DNA of 64,000 nucleotides from Rhynochetos jubatus (lineage: Eukaryota > Chordata > Aves > Eurypygiformes > Rhynochetidae), in NCBI GenBank assembly GCA_027574665.1, contig CM050652.1, forward strand, positions 36,723,631-36,787,630, given 5' to 3'. How positions within the stretch are numbered: the stretch's first letter is position 1; each line of letters opens with the position of its first letter. A model generated the notes under the pieces. It was given only the letters and a program-made list of their open reading frames with translations, was not told the DNA's origin and searched no databases. This document shows, piece after piece, positions 1 to 13,300 of this stretch. A program made the translations under genes and the position numbers.

Positions 1-933
1 TCGCCTAATTCCTGCAATTCATTTCTATGCCTCTAATCCAGCCAAGTTCTTAAAATGAAAAGCTTACGAGCTGCCTTTTACCTAATTTCCTAGTTTGCAA
101 TCTTATCCCTATCACCCTTCTCAGCTCAGAAATGCCTCCTAACCACGTTGCAGAACCCTCCCTGCCTTCAAATTGCTCCCACCAGTGTGGGTGGAGATGT
201 ACTCAAAATCCACCTGTGGACTTCCTCAGATATTCTCTCAGGTTCAGACCACAAAAGCCTGTATAAACCCCTTGTGTTTGAGACTTTCCCCAATTTTTGG
301 GACACTCCTTCCTTCTCCTGTTTCATGCTTAGTCATCTTATATTTTTACTAGGTCCCTTCTCTGCTCAAAAGCTGTATTAAACCCCAGTCTCTTCATTTA
401 TCTGTATCATTCTTTTCATGTGCTCTGTTAATCTTTAACCCGATTTAGCTATTGCTGAATTTGCAACAGCAAGGATGGTGGACGTAGCCTGTACAGCAGA
501 TCTGCTTCTTTGAGACTAGTCTGAATTAATTTTAAATAAACCCAGGCTTTGCAATTTCTTTCCTTTGTTACCTTGAAAATGAATATTACACAGAAAATTC
601 AGGTGGCACCTTAAAAACTACTGAAAATTCAAATCTCCACCTATGATGACAGCACATGGTTTCAGACCTTGGGAGCCTATAAATACACCTTTATGGCTGG
701 TTTGGTAACCTGGGCCTCAAACACCACCTTTCTACTCAGGGATGGCTCCTGAAAACTGCCCTAAAACATTACAGACCATAAGATTGATTGTGAAATGTTT
801 GCAGAAGTCAGTAGCAATGGAATTCTGCCTGGATTTCATTCCAGGTATTGAACTCACAGATAATTACTTTTAAAAACCATCTTGCAAAATAAGAAAGATT
901 CCCAAAATAGGACAAATAATATTGAAAGTCAAA

Positions 934-1098
934 CATAAAATGGTTTGGGTTGGAAGGGAGCTTTGAAGATCACCTAGTCCAACCCCCTTCCCATGGCCAG
1001 GGACATCTTTCACTAGACCAGGCTGCCCAAAGCACCGTCTAACCTGACCTTGAACACTTCCAAGGGGGAGCCATCCACAACTTCTCTGGGCAACCTGA
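934..1098 (-). mobile_element. CR1 LINE 3' fragment
   Basis: On the plus strand this reads as the reverse complement of an avian CR1 3' end: TGGTTTGGGTTGGAAGGGA, then CACCTAGTCCAACCCCC, then the CTTCTCTGGGCAACCTG block. The terminal ATTCTATGAT octamers are eroded (ACATAAAATGG). Several substitutions and the truncation at about 1098 show it is older than the copy at 21441-21824. It is in the same orientation as GRIP1. Confidence 0.9.
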
Positions 1099-2224
1099 TA
1101 GACAGAGAGATAGTTACATGCATACGTACAAAAGAACTTCCCATACTTCTTTTTTTCTTGCAAGTAGGACAGGAAATAAAATTCAGAACTTTGATTTCTT
1201 CAAAATGCTCCAGCTCTTGCACGATTCTGTACCTGACTAATCACAACAAATAAAGACAACACGCTCTGCATCTCTGCCTGCAAAATACACAGCTGGTATG
1301 CCAAATTTTACATCTGCCAGCCTTGAAAGTATGCCTTATGTACACACTACTACAGATTATATAAAGTGCTGCTGTACCCATAAATTATGTCTATTTACGG
1401 TAATGACCCTAAGTTTCCATCTAACTGGAACAGTAATAATTAGAGTGGGACTGGATTCTCTTCAAAAGCCTACAGAGCACAAAGCCCCTCGCTGCCAGCG
1501 CTTGACAGATGGGAACAAACACTGCGAACACCCAAAGCTGGTGTCGAGCTGACAGTTCCCATCTGCCCATAGCTCTACCAGGATAATGACATCTTGGATA
1601 ATCCCCAAAAGCTTCAGAGCAAAGGTGTGCCCTGGTCACTTTGGAGATCTTGCTAAGAGAGCTGACATGCACACAAAACAGTTAAGGCAAACAAGGATGT
1701 GTCAACACTGTGGTAGTGAGATACGGGAGCTGTCCCTGTCTCCCCACCACACCAGTGGGAGCTGAAGCCCTGGAAGCACCAGAGACACCTGAGTGAGATG
1801 CCAGGCCTGTGACAGCCACTTCTGCTTCTCATCAGGGTGGCTGACACAAGTGCAGCCCCACTCCCATGTGGTAAGGGCTGCTTGGTGTACCTGAGGTGCA
1901 TGACTAGACCTTGCCCAAGGTTCCTGTGTACTAAGCCATACTGTCTCCTACATTCACAATTACATACTATTTGCATGCAATTGTGACCTCTGCACACAAG
2001 CTAAGAGTGGTCCCCGCCTTAGAAAGCTGACTTTGGGTGTGCTTCTGCTGACACTGAAGTCAACAGACTTGGTTTGGTTGAACCGGCAGGATGTTTCAGA
2101 CTAGTCTAAAATACTCCTCTGCAAAGCCTGACAGGTGAGTATAAACCAGAAGAAAAGAAAAATTAAACTCTACATCCTTGTCCATAACAGATAACATGAA
2201 TTTCTGATGCTACAAATTCCCACC

Positions 2225-2816
2225 TGTGGTGGGTTGACCCTGGCTGGAGACCAGGTGCCCACTAAGCCACTCTATCACTCCCCTCCTCAGCTGGATGGCA
2301 GGGGAGAAAATTAGATGGAAAGAAAAAACCCCATGGGTCAAGATAAAGGCAGTTTAGTAAAGTAAAAGCAAAGACTGCTTGTGGAAGCCAAGGAAAACAA
2401 AAGATTTATTCTCTACTTCCCTACTTCCGATGTTCACCCACTTCCTGGGAAGCAGGGCTTCAGTACACACAGCGGTTGCTCTGGAAGACAAATGTGGTAA
2501 ATAACGAATGCCTCCTCCACTGCTGCCTTCTTCCTCCTTTCTCCTAGCTGTTATTGCTGAGCAGACATCATACGGTATGGAATATCCCTTTGGTCAGTTT
2601 GGGTCAGCCCTGGCTGTGTCTCCCTCCCAAGATCTTGCCACCTCCACCCTACTGGGAGAAAGAAGGGGGAACGTTGGAGAGACAGCCTTGATGCTTTCTC
2701 AGCAGTAGCCAAAACACTGGTCTGTTACCAACTCCTTTCTAGCTACTAATGCAAAGCACAGCACTATGAGGGTTGCTACCGAGAAAATTAACTCCATCTC
2801 AGCCAGACCCAATACA
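2225..2816 (-). mobile_element. Solo LTR, bird endogenous retrovirus (ERVL-like)
   Basis: The segment starts TGTGGTGGGTTGACCCTGGC and ends near AACTCCATCTCAGCCAGACC plus CAATACA, the two ends of a common avian LTR. Promoter-side features of the family place its sense strand on minus. It shares the 19-bp block TTGGTCAGTTTGGGTCAGC (2590-2608) with the LTR at 39101-39867, with one mismatch. An AATAAA on the sense strand lies at about 2405-2410. The flanking pentamers (CCACC and TTACT) match only if several C-to-T changes are allowed, so no clear target duplication remains. No internal viral gene is attached. Confidence 0.75.
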
Positions 2817-5635
2817 TTACTATCAGTATCACTATTTTTTCCCCAAAAACTTTGGTCTCTGTTCAATACTCTGTGCTCTAGCACAGCTGCCTTATAAATA
2901 ATTGGTGCATTGGCACAGCCACGGTATAAAATGCTACCATGCAGAAGGCTGAGGCTGAGATCTGACTTTGATGTTTATGTACCGAGGAACAGAATGAGAG
3001 CTTTGAAGGTCTCAGGCGTTGCACAGGATATTCTGCCATCCAGTGCCAACCATTCATGAAATGGAACTTTGGTAGAGTATGTCAGGAAACACTTTATTAA
3101 CTGCCCTCTCTTTCTGCTTTGGTACTGCCTGAGCAGCAGTTCAGCAAAAACGTTTCAAAGAAACAGAGAAAGTAATTTAGGTGAATTGCCCTCAAATCCA
3201 ACACAGAAGACACGGTTCTGAACATAAGCTCTTTGATCCTACATTGCAGAAATAATCCAGGATTGCTTACCTCTTGCCTATATATTTTCAGCTTTTCCCT
3301 TCCCAGTGCTTGTTCCAAGCAATACAGAAACAGTACTACTGGGAATATTCACACATTTAAAGTAAAAGGAAGTTTCTATTTCCCCTGTTATCCACAGCGT
3401 ACATTTCCAGCAAAACCAATTCTCCACACTTCTTCCCCCCAAATCCCAACCAAGCAATAACCTCTAGAAACCCAAGCACCCCATATCTGACAGAGTCCCA
3501 GCAATGAGAAGCGCACTCTCATCGTAGGCAGTCCGCCAGCTTGCTGCCAGGGTCACCCTTGGCAAGGTTCCTTTGCAGCTCCTCTTTTACCATGAGACAA
3601 GCCATTTACCTCCTGCCAAAGCAGCTCCTGCTGTCAGACTTTTTTTTTTTTTTTTTTTAAATGACAAGTGAAAATACACCCAAATTTACCTAAGCTGTAA
3701 AGCCCTTGAAAAATCAGAGGTCACAGTGCTCAGAAGGAGGCTATTCCATTGGACAATGATGAGCTGACTGTAACAGAAAGACTGTGCTTATGCAAATTTT
3801 AAAATCCCAAATGAATTTGGAGTTGATTAAAATCAGCAGTACATCAATATAAAGCATTATAAAAATACATGCACATAAAAAAAAAAGCTCAGAAGTGTCT
3901 GTTTACAAACAGAATGACATTAAAAAGGAAATATTACGGTCACCATGTGGGCACAAAGCACTTCAAATTTAATGAACCCCAGAATGACTATTGCCTGGAT
4001 GAACTTATTTTTACCTCCCTTCTTTAATTAAATAATCATATATTCTTCTTCCTTCAAAAGCCTCATGCGGAAGGTAGACAGTGACTATTTAATGAGTAGC
4101 AGCACGTTTTTTTTCCACGCTCATGCCTTAATTACTGAACAGTGTTCTCATCCTTTTCTAAGCATATGTGGTGTGGGGAGACTATTGTATGGTGCAGCCT
4201 CTGAATATTCATTACAACACAAGTTTATTAATGATTTTATCTCACAACCACCCCTTAGAGCAAAAGCACAGTGCTTTCCTCGCCGTACAGATTAACAAAT
4301 GAGAATCAAAGAGATGAAGGTCGAAAGCATCCATTAGCCCAGAGAGGACAATTTGAGGCACCTACGCTGGGATTCACTGCCTCAAAATGCAGGCATCTGT
4401 GGAGCAGACCTGAGGTAGAGGCTTAAACTCCCTCCAGAACCATCACAGAAAACCGGTATTTAAAAAAATGTGATTCACCTGCCCTACTTTAGGCATCTAC
4501 ATCATGATGAGACGAGCTGTTCTTTAGAATGTTTCTCTCACTTGACTGTTTTTCAGATCACTTCCTACTACGCAGCAGCTGACTGATGAAGGAAAAATGT
4601 ATGCAATCATCCTAATTAAAATCTGTACCATAGCACATATGCTCCAAGGCATCTGAGTAAGGCTGCTCAGGCATCTTTAATTCTTGCATTTCCCATCCCT
4701 GAAGAGCTGAACTGAAAGGAACTTTGCAAAGACAAAAAAAAAAGCCTTTCCCCAATATACAAATCTTTCAGAAAAGTTGTCACAAACACTGCTTCTGAGC
4801 ACACTGAGTTGTATCCTTTCAATGACATCCAAATGTTGCTACTAAGTCTGGGTGGATTTTCACTGGGATAAGCAGAAGAGACTTCCCTGAAAAGGGCTTT
4901 CTCTCCCTCAAACAGTAACTACTGAATTGTAAGTCCATGTTCTAGTGCTTCAAAAAGACACAACTGCACAAAGAAAAGTTTCTCCAACTCTCTCATCATA
5001 GGCAAAACAGTCTAAACTCATTTCTGAAAATGGCAGAACAATTCTGCCTGAAAATGCTTAAAAAAAAAAAAAGCAATCAAGAAAAACCTTAGTGTAAACT
5101 GCTGAAGTTTTTTCACTGTTCTTAAAATTATGGGTTTAACAGTGAGGCAGCTTATGGAAGTCTCAAATCATTCCTCCTGCAAAGGGGATCATAAAGAAAC
5201 ACATAAAGGACACATCTTTCCTTCTTTGCTTTTCCTTTGCAGCTGTTTTCTAGTTTAAACACAGCAGCTGATACTTCTTTGACATTCTGTATCCATGTAA
5301 AGAATGGCAGAATGCAGGGAGACAGACCAGAAGCACCGAGGCCTCGCCATCATTCATAACCGCAAATGCTACTATTTGAAATCCGGGCTGTTAGGTGAAA
5401 GCCAAAAAGTAAAACAAATGAAAGGCATGGCGGCTGTTCATCGAAGAGTTTCTCCAGCATGCTCAAGGGTGGAGACTTATGCTGTGTTTAGATCCAAACT
5501 GGGACGACCTATAAAACTTACCACAAAACCTGTAATTTCATGCGTATACACCTTGCTCCCATGCTCATGCTTAAGTAGCAGAAGAGAAATGCCTTAGCAA
5601 AGTGGCAAATAGAAAATGGGCCTGGCATGTTTACA

Positions 5636-5692
5636 GCTGGGCTCAGTGATCTTGGGGGTCGTGTCCAACCCAAATGATTCTATGACTCTATG
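5636..5692 (+). mobile_element. CR1 LINE 3' tail, very short
   Basis: About 57 bp reading CAGTGATCTTGGGGGTCGTG, then TCCAACCCAAATGATTCTAT, then GACTCTATG. This is the last segment and terminal octamer repeat of a CR1 element, heavily 5' truncated. It is antisense to GRIP1. Confidence 0.8.
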
Positions 5693-7287
5693 TTCTCTTT
5701 TCATTAATAGACAGGAGACAACTGAGTGGTAATTAAGTGCAATTAAACAGTACTATTTTAAAATAACATGCATCAGAGTTAAGCCATTGTCATACAGGTC
5801 TTTTTCACACTTGAGCTGGCTGTAGAATCCCTGAAGCAGATACTCTTAAGCTGACAATGAAATAAAACTGATTTAGTTGTGCAAACAGTGCTTAAACTAG
5901 AAGACTTTTATGCTGGCAGAAGACATTTCTGTTGGTATAAACTGGGTGTCCATTTGGGGAGAACTGAGGATGGGGGCAAAGAGGCACAACTCTGCTGTTC
6001 ATTTCCCTATAAGCAGAGCTCTTCAAATGCAGGACAAGAGCTAGATTTTTCTCCTTTGGGTCATATTTTAAATCCCAGCTGAAACCAATGACAGCGTTCC
6101 TACTAAGTGGAAGAGGCTTGGGCCAGGCCTGGCTAACTTCATGAAAGACACCTGATAGCTGACCTAAGGATCAATAGTTCTTGTTCTCACGCTCACCACT
6201 TCAGATGACAGCACACGGCAGCACTGTCATGGCTAGGGAGTAGATGCAGCTTCACGTGCATGCAAAACCTACTAAATTCTGGGGACAGAATCACCTAGCA
6301 GAGCATATTCAACTGTAAAGATAAATCTGTATATACATTTAACCAAAAAAGCAGTTCCGAGGCATTTACTACCTGAAGTAAGCGTTTATTTTAAAATGCA
6401 GAAGTTAAATGTGAAAAACAACAGCCAGTTAGAAGTTGCTGGTGGTCTTCCTGAGCCAAAAAATGTCATGAGGAATTGCAGGGAAAGTTTGTTCCAAATT
6501 TTCTTTGCAACGATGGGGGATGTTGTGCCAACATCATATTAATGACAGAGGGGAAACCACAGGCTCGGTGTGTCTGCAGTCCATGCTTTTGGATATAAAA
6601 TACAGGATAAATTAAAACCCAGCTAGGAGTTTTTAAAAAAGTTATTGTGAGGCTTCCTAAGTAACATGAAACAAGTCCCAGAGCTCTGCCTCAAGGTGTA
6701 CATACTACCATCCTCTCATTTATACAACCTTTGGATTATCTGCCAGAAAAAAGTGAAACTAACCCTGTAACTGGGAGGCAATACGGGTTACAGATGCTTG
6801 TGTGTAATACAATGGGAAACCTTACCCTAGAAAGCCCTTTCATTCTTACCAGCATCCCCATCATCTGTCTTCTCTGCAGAGCCTCATTGCCTCTGACGCC
6901 CTACAGCCAATTTCATCTACTGGCAAAGGCCTACTCTGCTTTCCATTTCATGGAGGTAACCTGAGGGTCTGGGTCACCGCATGACTTGACTCACTTCCAT
7001 GAAGGGGTGCTTTTATACTGCTGTGGGTTCTGCATGTAAAAACGAAATTTTATCAGCCAAGGAAGAACTGTCTGGAGGCACATAAGAAGAAAGAAACCTC
7101 AGCTTGCCATAGCTTTACCTGTAACCTTGGGAAGCTGTCATATCCTTCATTACTCATCTCTTCAGGAGGGCTTGGCACTGTTTTTTAGGCTGCAGCGAGC
7201 CATGACTTTTCTGCTAGTGTCAGAATTGCAATTAGAGATGAAACCGGTGAATGGCCTAGATAAGTACTCTTCATAAAATCACTGCCA

Positions 7288-7322
7288 CCCTCAGGTACTG
7301 CCCTCAGGTACTGTCCTCAGGT
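7288..7322. repeat. 13-bp tandem repeat, about 2.7 copies
   Basis: CCCTCAGGTACTG occurs twice in perfect tandem (7288-7300, 7301-7313), followed by a partial copy TCCTCAGGT (7314-7322). Each unit contains CAGGTA, which resembles a splice donor on the plus strand, but there is no gene on that strand. Confidence 0.9.
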
Positions 7323-10300
7323 GGCAGTAAATCTTACCCATAGGTAAGACTTAAATTAAACGTGCAGTGAGGTGCTTGCCTTCAGTTTATTGTGAATGCA
7401 TGTTCAGTTATCACAGAAACACAATTTGGTTAGAGTTCTCCAGCATCTACACTGAAATAGCAACATGACTAATCAATAATAGCTGTCAGGATACTCCGGC
7501 CTGTGTCCTTACAAATGAAAATCGCGAGACTCACAAAAGGTCAAACACCACTAATGTGAGTCACCAATGAATTGATTAAAGAAAAATCCAATTTTTCCAA
7601 ATTGGAAAAATCCAATTAATTTTTGGCTGAACATAGGCTAAGACACAGAGCAATTTTTATCAATATTGTTTCCCCAAAGCAACTCTGATAAATATTGAGT
7701 TCATAGGCTATGAAATGATCACTTTAAATAACAAAGCATGGTAACCATGCATTTAGGAAAAAGATGCAAAGACAGGTTATTATGGGTTTTTAAATTACTG
7801 TAGAGGAATGTGGTTTGAATAGCAAATGCACCGAGAACATAAAATTTTGCTCAGCATACAGCTGTGTAACACCACTGGAAGTATTCTGTGTGTCGGAATC
7901 ATTTTGCAAGATGTGTCACTGGTGCAATTATGTTTGAGTAACTATGTTGATATCAAGATAAACTTACTCAGCTTAGATGATGTGTTTGGTTTTTTTCCCC
8001 TACCTATATTTCCAGCTCACAGGAACTGTGAGTAGTACTGTTTTCCCCCACCAGTACACATCTCCATGTGCTGAATACTAGATGGTGCAGGCCCACAGCA
8101 TCTGCTCGGGTCTCCTTCGTATCAGTTTTGCACCCGAACACCCTTTTGAGACAGTTCAGATTTAGGAAAAATACCTACAAATATTCATATTTTAAAATAC
8201 AACATTTTTCATCAAATAGTTCTGTAAAATGAAGAATGAACCTTAGCATAAAGGGATGAAAATCTGCCCTACTGCATCCCAATTTAACCTCTTAGTTTAT
8301 GTCCAGTACAGCTGTACCAGGAAATGAACTGAGGGATTCTTGGATTTTCTGCCCTTGGCCTAACCTGTCAGTCACAGTCTGGGTATGTCATACCCATGAA
8401 AAAAGTCAAGAGAACGGAGTTGTTCAGTTCTGGAATTTTTAAACACCTTCCTTGAGGAAAGTCTTGGGAGACATTTAGTGCTTTCCTCTCCCTTGGAACA
8501 GAGGCAGGACTGGAGCCTTTGCTGCTGCTGTTATTTCCTCAGAGGTGAGTCTGTTTAGAGACAACTTCTGGGGTTACAGCCCCAGTTCTCTCTAATACAA
8601 ATAAAATCGAATCAGTTCCTTCTTCCTTAGTCTCTCGGGTGACTGCAATGCCACTAAACCAAATCCAAGGCTGATTTTTTTTAATTGGATTTTTTTCTGA
8701 TTACACAGCCTCTCTTGCATTGAATTGCATGGTACATGCAGAAGATCCTTTAATCTCCAAGAAGCTTAATTATCATCCTCTTTATAAAACTTTCACACCT
8801 GCACTCTGAATTTAAGTACTTCAGCTACCTGCTCTTTTTTTTTTTTTTCCCAGACCGGTACAAATCCAGATATTTCATTATCCTTGTTAGTCTGCTGTTG
8901 ACCAGCACACTAAGTAACAGATAAACCAACTTACTGAAAGACCTCTTGACTAACTTACAGCTGAGGAGAGTTTATGAGCATGTAGTAGAGATGGCAATTC
9001 TCTTTCACGCTGCATTTCATGGCACATCTGGATAGCCCTCATGCAAAGGGGAAAGATTTGCTCAACCCTTTTCCCTCATCTTTTACTAAATATTGAGTAA
9101 AAAATTCTCCTTGCAACAAACCACCAAGATACATGGGTTATTTGCTCCTTCCCTCTGCTTGCTTGGAGCCTGGATGGTGGACAGCTCCTGTCATTACAGC
9201 AATCTCCGCCTTTCATAATTTGTTTTTAAATCCTTACTAAAAGAAACAGAATAGCATATTTTTAATAGGCAGAGGCTGCTTTTATGTGAGGATCCAAACC
9301 CTTGAATTAGCATCTAAAAAATTCAGACCACATGCTTTGTGAGGAGATAGGAGGATAAATTAGGAAGGCTCTACTTTCATGAATGCCCATCATAAATACA
9401 TTAGATATTTCAGACTGTGTTTTTTTTAATTGTACACTCTTTAGATTAACTGCATACAATTATAGGTTTCACCTTCCTGACAAGTCTTTGAAGACAAATT
9501 GTCCATTAGTCTCCGTACCCAGTAAGTAAAATAGAGTATTTTCAAACAAATAGTGGAACTTGGAAAATAACACTCACTCTCCACACTTCCTTAGTTATTT
9601 ATGACAATGAAATTGCATTTTTAGTTTTCTGCTACAGGGACATCTCATTCTACCTTCACAGTTTTTTCTCCCATTACAAAGCAATGTTTATTAAGCCGCT
9701 TTTAATGAGGCCATGGTTTCAAAAGCACTAGAGATAAATGTTAATTAGACCTGTTAAGAGTCATTTGTAACTTACATGGTTCAGCTAAACTCCATTTATT
9801 TCTCTTTAGGGATGATCAAGAAGTTTGTAAAGAAAGAAATATCTGTAAGATTTGAGAAATCCTTGTAAAACATGACAACTCCTCCCTTCTGTAATCATCT
9901 ACTAGCAACATGGCTATCGAACTGTAACAACAAATCATTACCGGGCAGAGAAAAGAAAGTAACAAAAATTACACAGGGCAAATACACTTGGGAATCATAG
10001 ACTTTTTTCATTAAAACATCCTGACTTTAATTGCTTACAACTTACAACTTGGCCACAGTTCAAACATTTGGTGTGATTTTTTTCATATGAGTTACCCCTC
10101 TCAGGCTGTGTTTTTTTCTTCCCCTAATTATTTCAGCTGAAACAAGCGAGCTGTCAGAGAGGATCATTAGGTAAAACCATAGTTTTAGTGCCCACACAGA
10201 AAATTTTGTAGGCTTTACATTGAAAATCCATGTTCTCCATGTGTCTTCATTACCTGACAGATCTGGCACATAGAATCATGAGAAGAGCCAGGAAGAGAGG

Positions 10301-13300
10301 AAAGGAGGACTTCTTGGGCAAGAAGGGCAGGAACTGAGGTGAGAAGTTGATTGATCTGAAGAGATGCTGCAGTACAAGAAACTTGGGAATGGTTTGCTAA
10401 GAGACAGGGACAGGAGAAAGGCCATGAAAACTGCAAAAGGCCTTTGTGGAGGGAAATCAGCAGCGCGAGAGAAATGTGTTGGAAAATTACCTAAGTCTTA
10501 CTTAGCAAAAAAGAGAAGAAAAAACTGGGCTGTAAGGAGAGGGAATAGCATGTTGGGGATTTAGGGCCTTCTAGAAAAGAAGACTCAAACTAGGTCGGTA
10601 AGGAAATGGAAAATCAAGCAGCTGCTGGGAAAAAAAAAAGACAGTAATGCAGCTAGGAACTAGGGTAAGAACAAAGAACAGAGGAAAAAAGTATGATGCT
10701 TGCATGAAACAGACAAGGCGGCACATGGGATCCTGAACCTTCACTGTCCTCTGTCAGCACGCCTCTTTGGAACCCACTGGTCACACGTGTCTCTTGAATC
10801 CTTTCTGGTCCCCAGAAAGCACATTTGTACTGTGTTGGATAGCTGGTGGGTTAACCTGCCTAACAGGGAGCAGCCTGGTGGGCTTCATGCGTCTCACTCT
10901 TTTGAGGAACAATTTCGGTATGGACGTCATGCCACATATAGAGTTTTCCCCCCAGGAAAACCTAGGTAATGGTACATAGAAATGTGTCAACACTGTTAAG
11001 GATGTATGCTCACACAAATATTGGGAAACAGCAAATTGACAGTTACTTACAGTTACTCTGATACAGTCATACCGTTCACTAGATAGAGAAGTACTATTTT
11101 CTTACAAGGCCTCATTCACTACTCTGCAGTCCTGACAGTGAAACAAGTACCCTATTCATAAGACCAAGCACTGTAAGTTTTGAGGGAGCTAGCAGGGAAT
11201 GAGTTGGGTGGCAGGTGTGTAAGGCATAAAAGGAAACTGCAAGAAAGAGAAGAAGGTCACGTACACGGAGGAGACATGTGAGTGCTGCTTTGAAGCACCA
11301 GATTCTCTTTCTGTCACAATTTCTGCAAAGGCTGAAAAGGACATTTAAACTGTATTGCTCATTAATTGCAAGCACTTTCTTGTTTCAATATCAGTAGTCA
11401 GCAGCAGTATCTCTTGATCACACAAAGTACCGACAAACCAAGAACTGGGTTTTGAATTTGTCAGCCCCAAATGCTGGACTTCTATTTTAAACTATAATGC
11501 CTATTTACTTTAGGTTTCCATGCTACCCATTTATCTCAAGAGGTGTTAAAAGGTACTATCTTCCTTTTAAACCAGGTAAATAGAGTTGATTAAAGCAGGT
11601 AAGCAAGCAGGAACTGATGACTGACTGATAGATATCAACCCCCTTACAGGCTCATGATGAGACTCAAGTGAAGTCAGCATGTCATATTTACTAGTAGCAT
11701 GAGAGACGAAGGGTTAAAATGAATAACCCCTACTTGCTATTGTAAAAAAGCAGTCCCAAAAGCCAGAAAACTCAGTAGCAGAAAAAATCACCAAGTCTCA
11801 GACTTCTCAGAAGGAAAAAGCCTCTTTAGGTGCCAAGGATAAGTCACATCCCAATACGTGTGTCTTTCGCTAGATGAAAACCTAACAAGCTAGCAGAGAG
11901 AACTTGCTTATTGTCTACATCCATGCCTGACTGTCAGTTCATACTAATGTCCCTGATACAGGCATCCGGGCACTGACAGCAGAAAGCACAAATAGTGTGC
12001 TTGATAAACAAGGAACTTGTACAGTAAGATGAGAGACTAACGTGCCATAACATGTAGATTTAAATATCTGCTTGGCTTGTGCAGCATGAACGTCAATCAT
12101 GCACTGGCCTCCAGGAGAGACACAAAATCCCACGTATTTTACCTAGTGACACATCTGTGAGTGGATATTTCTGGTACAGTTAGAAAGAGATATGCCAATG
12201 TCACCTTCTGCCTTCAGGAAGAGCCAATACATTTGGAATGACCTTGGGACACTGAGGTTTTTCTCCTCGAGATCTGCATATTGCCTGAAGCACTCAAACT
12301 GTGGCAGGATTAGAGCCTCGGGAAAAAAACACCAGGAAATTAATAACTTTCCATTCAGACAAGGATCTGGGCAGTGTCTTCCATAAGCCTGTCATCACAT
12401 ACTGAAGACAGAAAGAAAATACAAAATGGATAGCTGCATAAAAAGGTTATTCTCTCTCCCGTGGGTCTTGTGACTGTATCGCATGCATACTTAGCTGGAT
12501 GGAGGCTGAGCAGACAATCTCAATCCTGACATTTCCTATCTGCCATGCTCAACTTTTTGCCTTCAAACATTGTCTTCTAGCATAATTTGTGTATGTGTTT
12601 GTGCAGCAGTATTTGAAGTAGAGTAATACTTCAACTAATACAGCTGTCATGACCTTTGCTTTGCACATGAATTTTCATTCAATCTGTCTCTGAAGCAACA
12701 TAAGAGAGGACGCATTCTTTAAAGCTTTAACTAATGCATTTTTAGAATTTCAAGGGATCTGGGTCTGTTGCTCTGTGACAGCCAGGAGACCTGCAGTTGC
12801 AGGCAAATGCTACAGTACGCTGCCTATCTGTTCTGTCAAAAACTGGTAAGAGACAAAGGAAATGTTCATTTCAAGTTTATACAGAAACAGAAATAAAAAG
12901 GCAGCATGCAATCCTACAGGCTTCCTGACTTTCCTTTAACTTTAAAGGTTTTGCAAAATTTGTAAGGTTTATGAGGATCTTGAGCCTGTCCTTGAAGTGT
13001 CTGGAGCTCCTGTTCCTTGGTCTTGTAAAACTCCATAGCTCTTAACAGTCTTCACAGCTCTGAATATGCTTGAGTGATAGTGCTTTATGAAACTTACGGG
13101 GCAGCCTATAAGTCCTTTTTTTCTCTTATATTTCTTGTCCTGCACAAATTACTGAAAGAATACACTGGATCACAGATTACCTCACCTGATGTTTAAACTA
13201 TGCAAGTTTTCTTTCCCTAGTGCTCTTCTTGTCAGTCAGAATTACTGAAGGGTGAGGTAGATCTCTTTAAATGTACTCTCATAAAATTGTTACTGCCTTG

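Noticed and set aside
4340..4510. Segment with repeated GGCATCT and GGCACCT words recalling an ancient reptile/bird repeat
   Set aside because: No terminal structure and no confident family match by eye.
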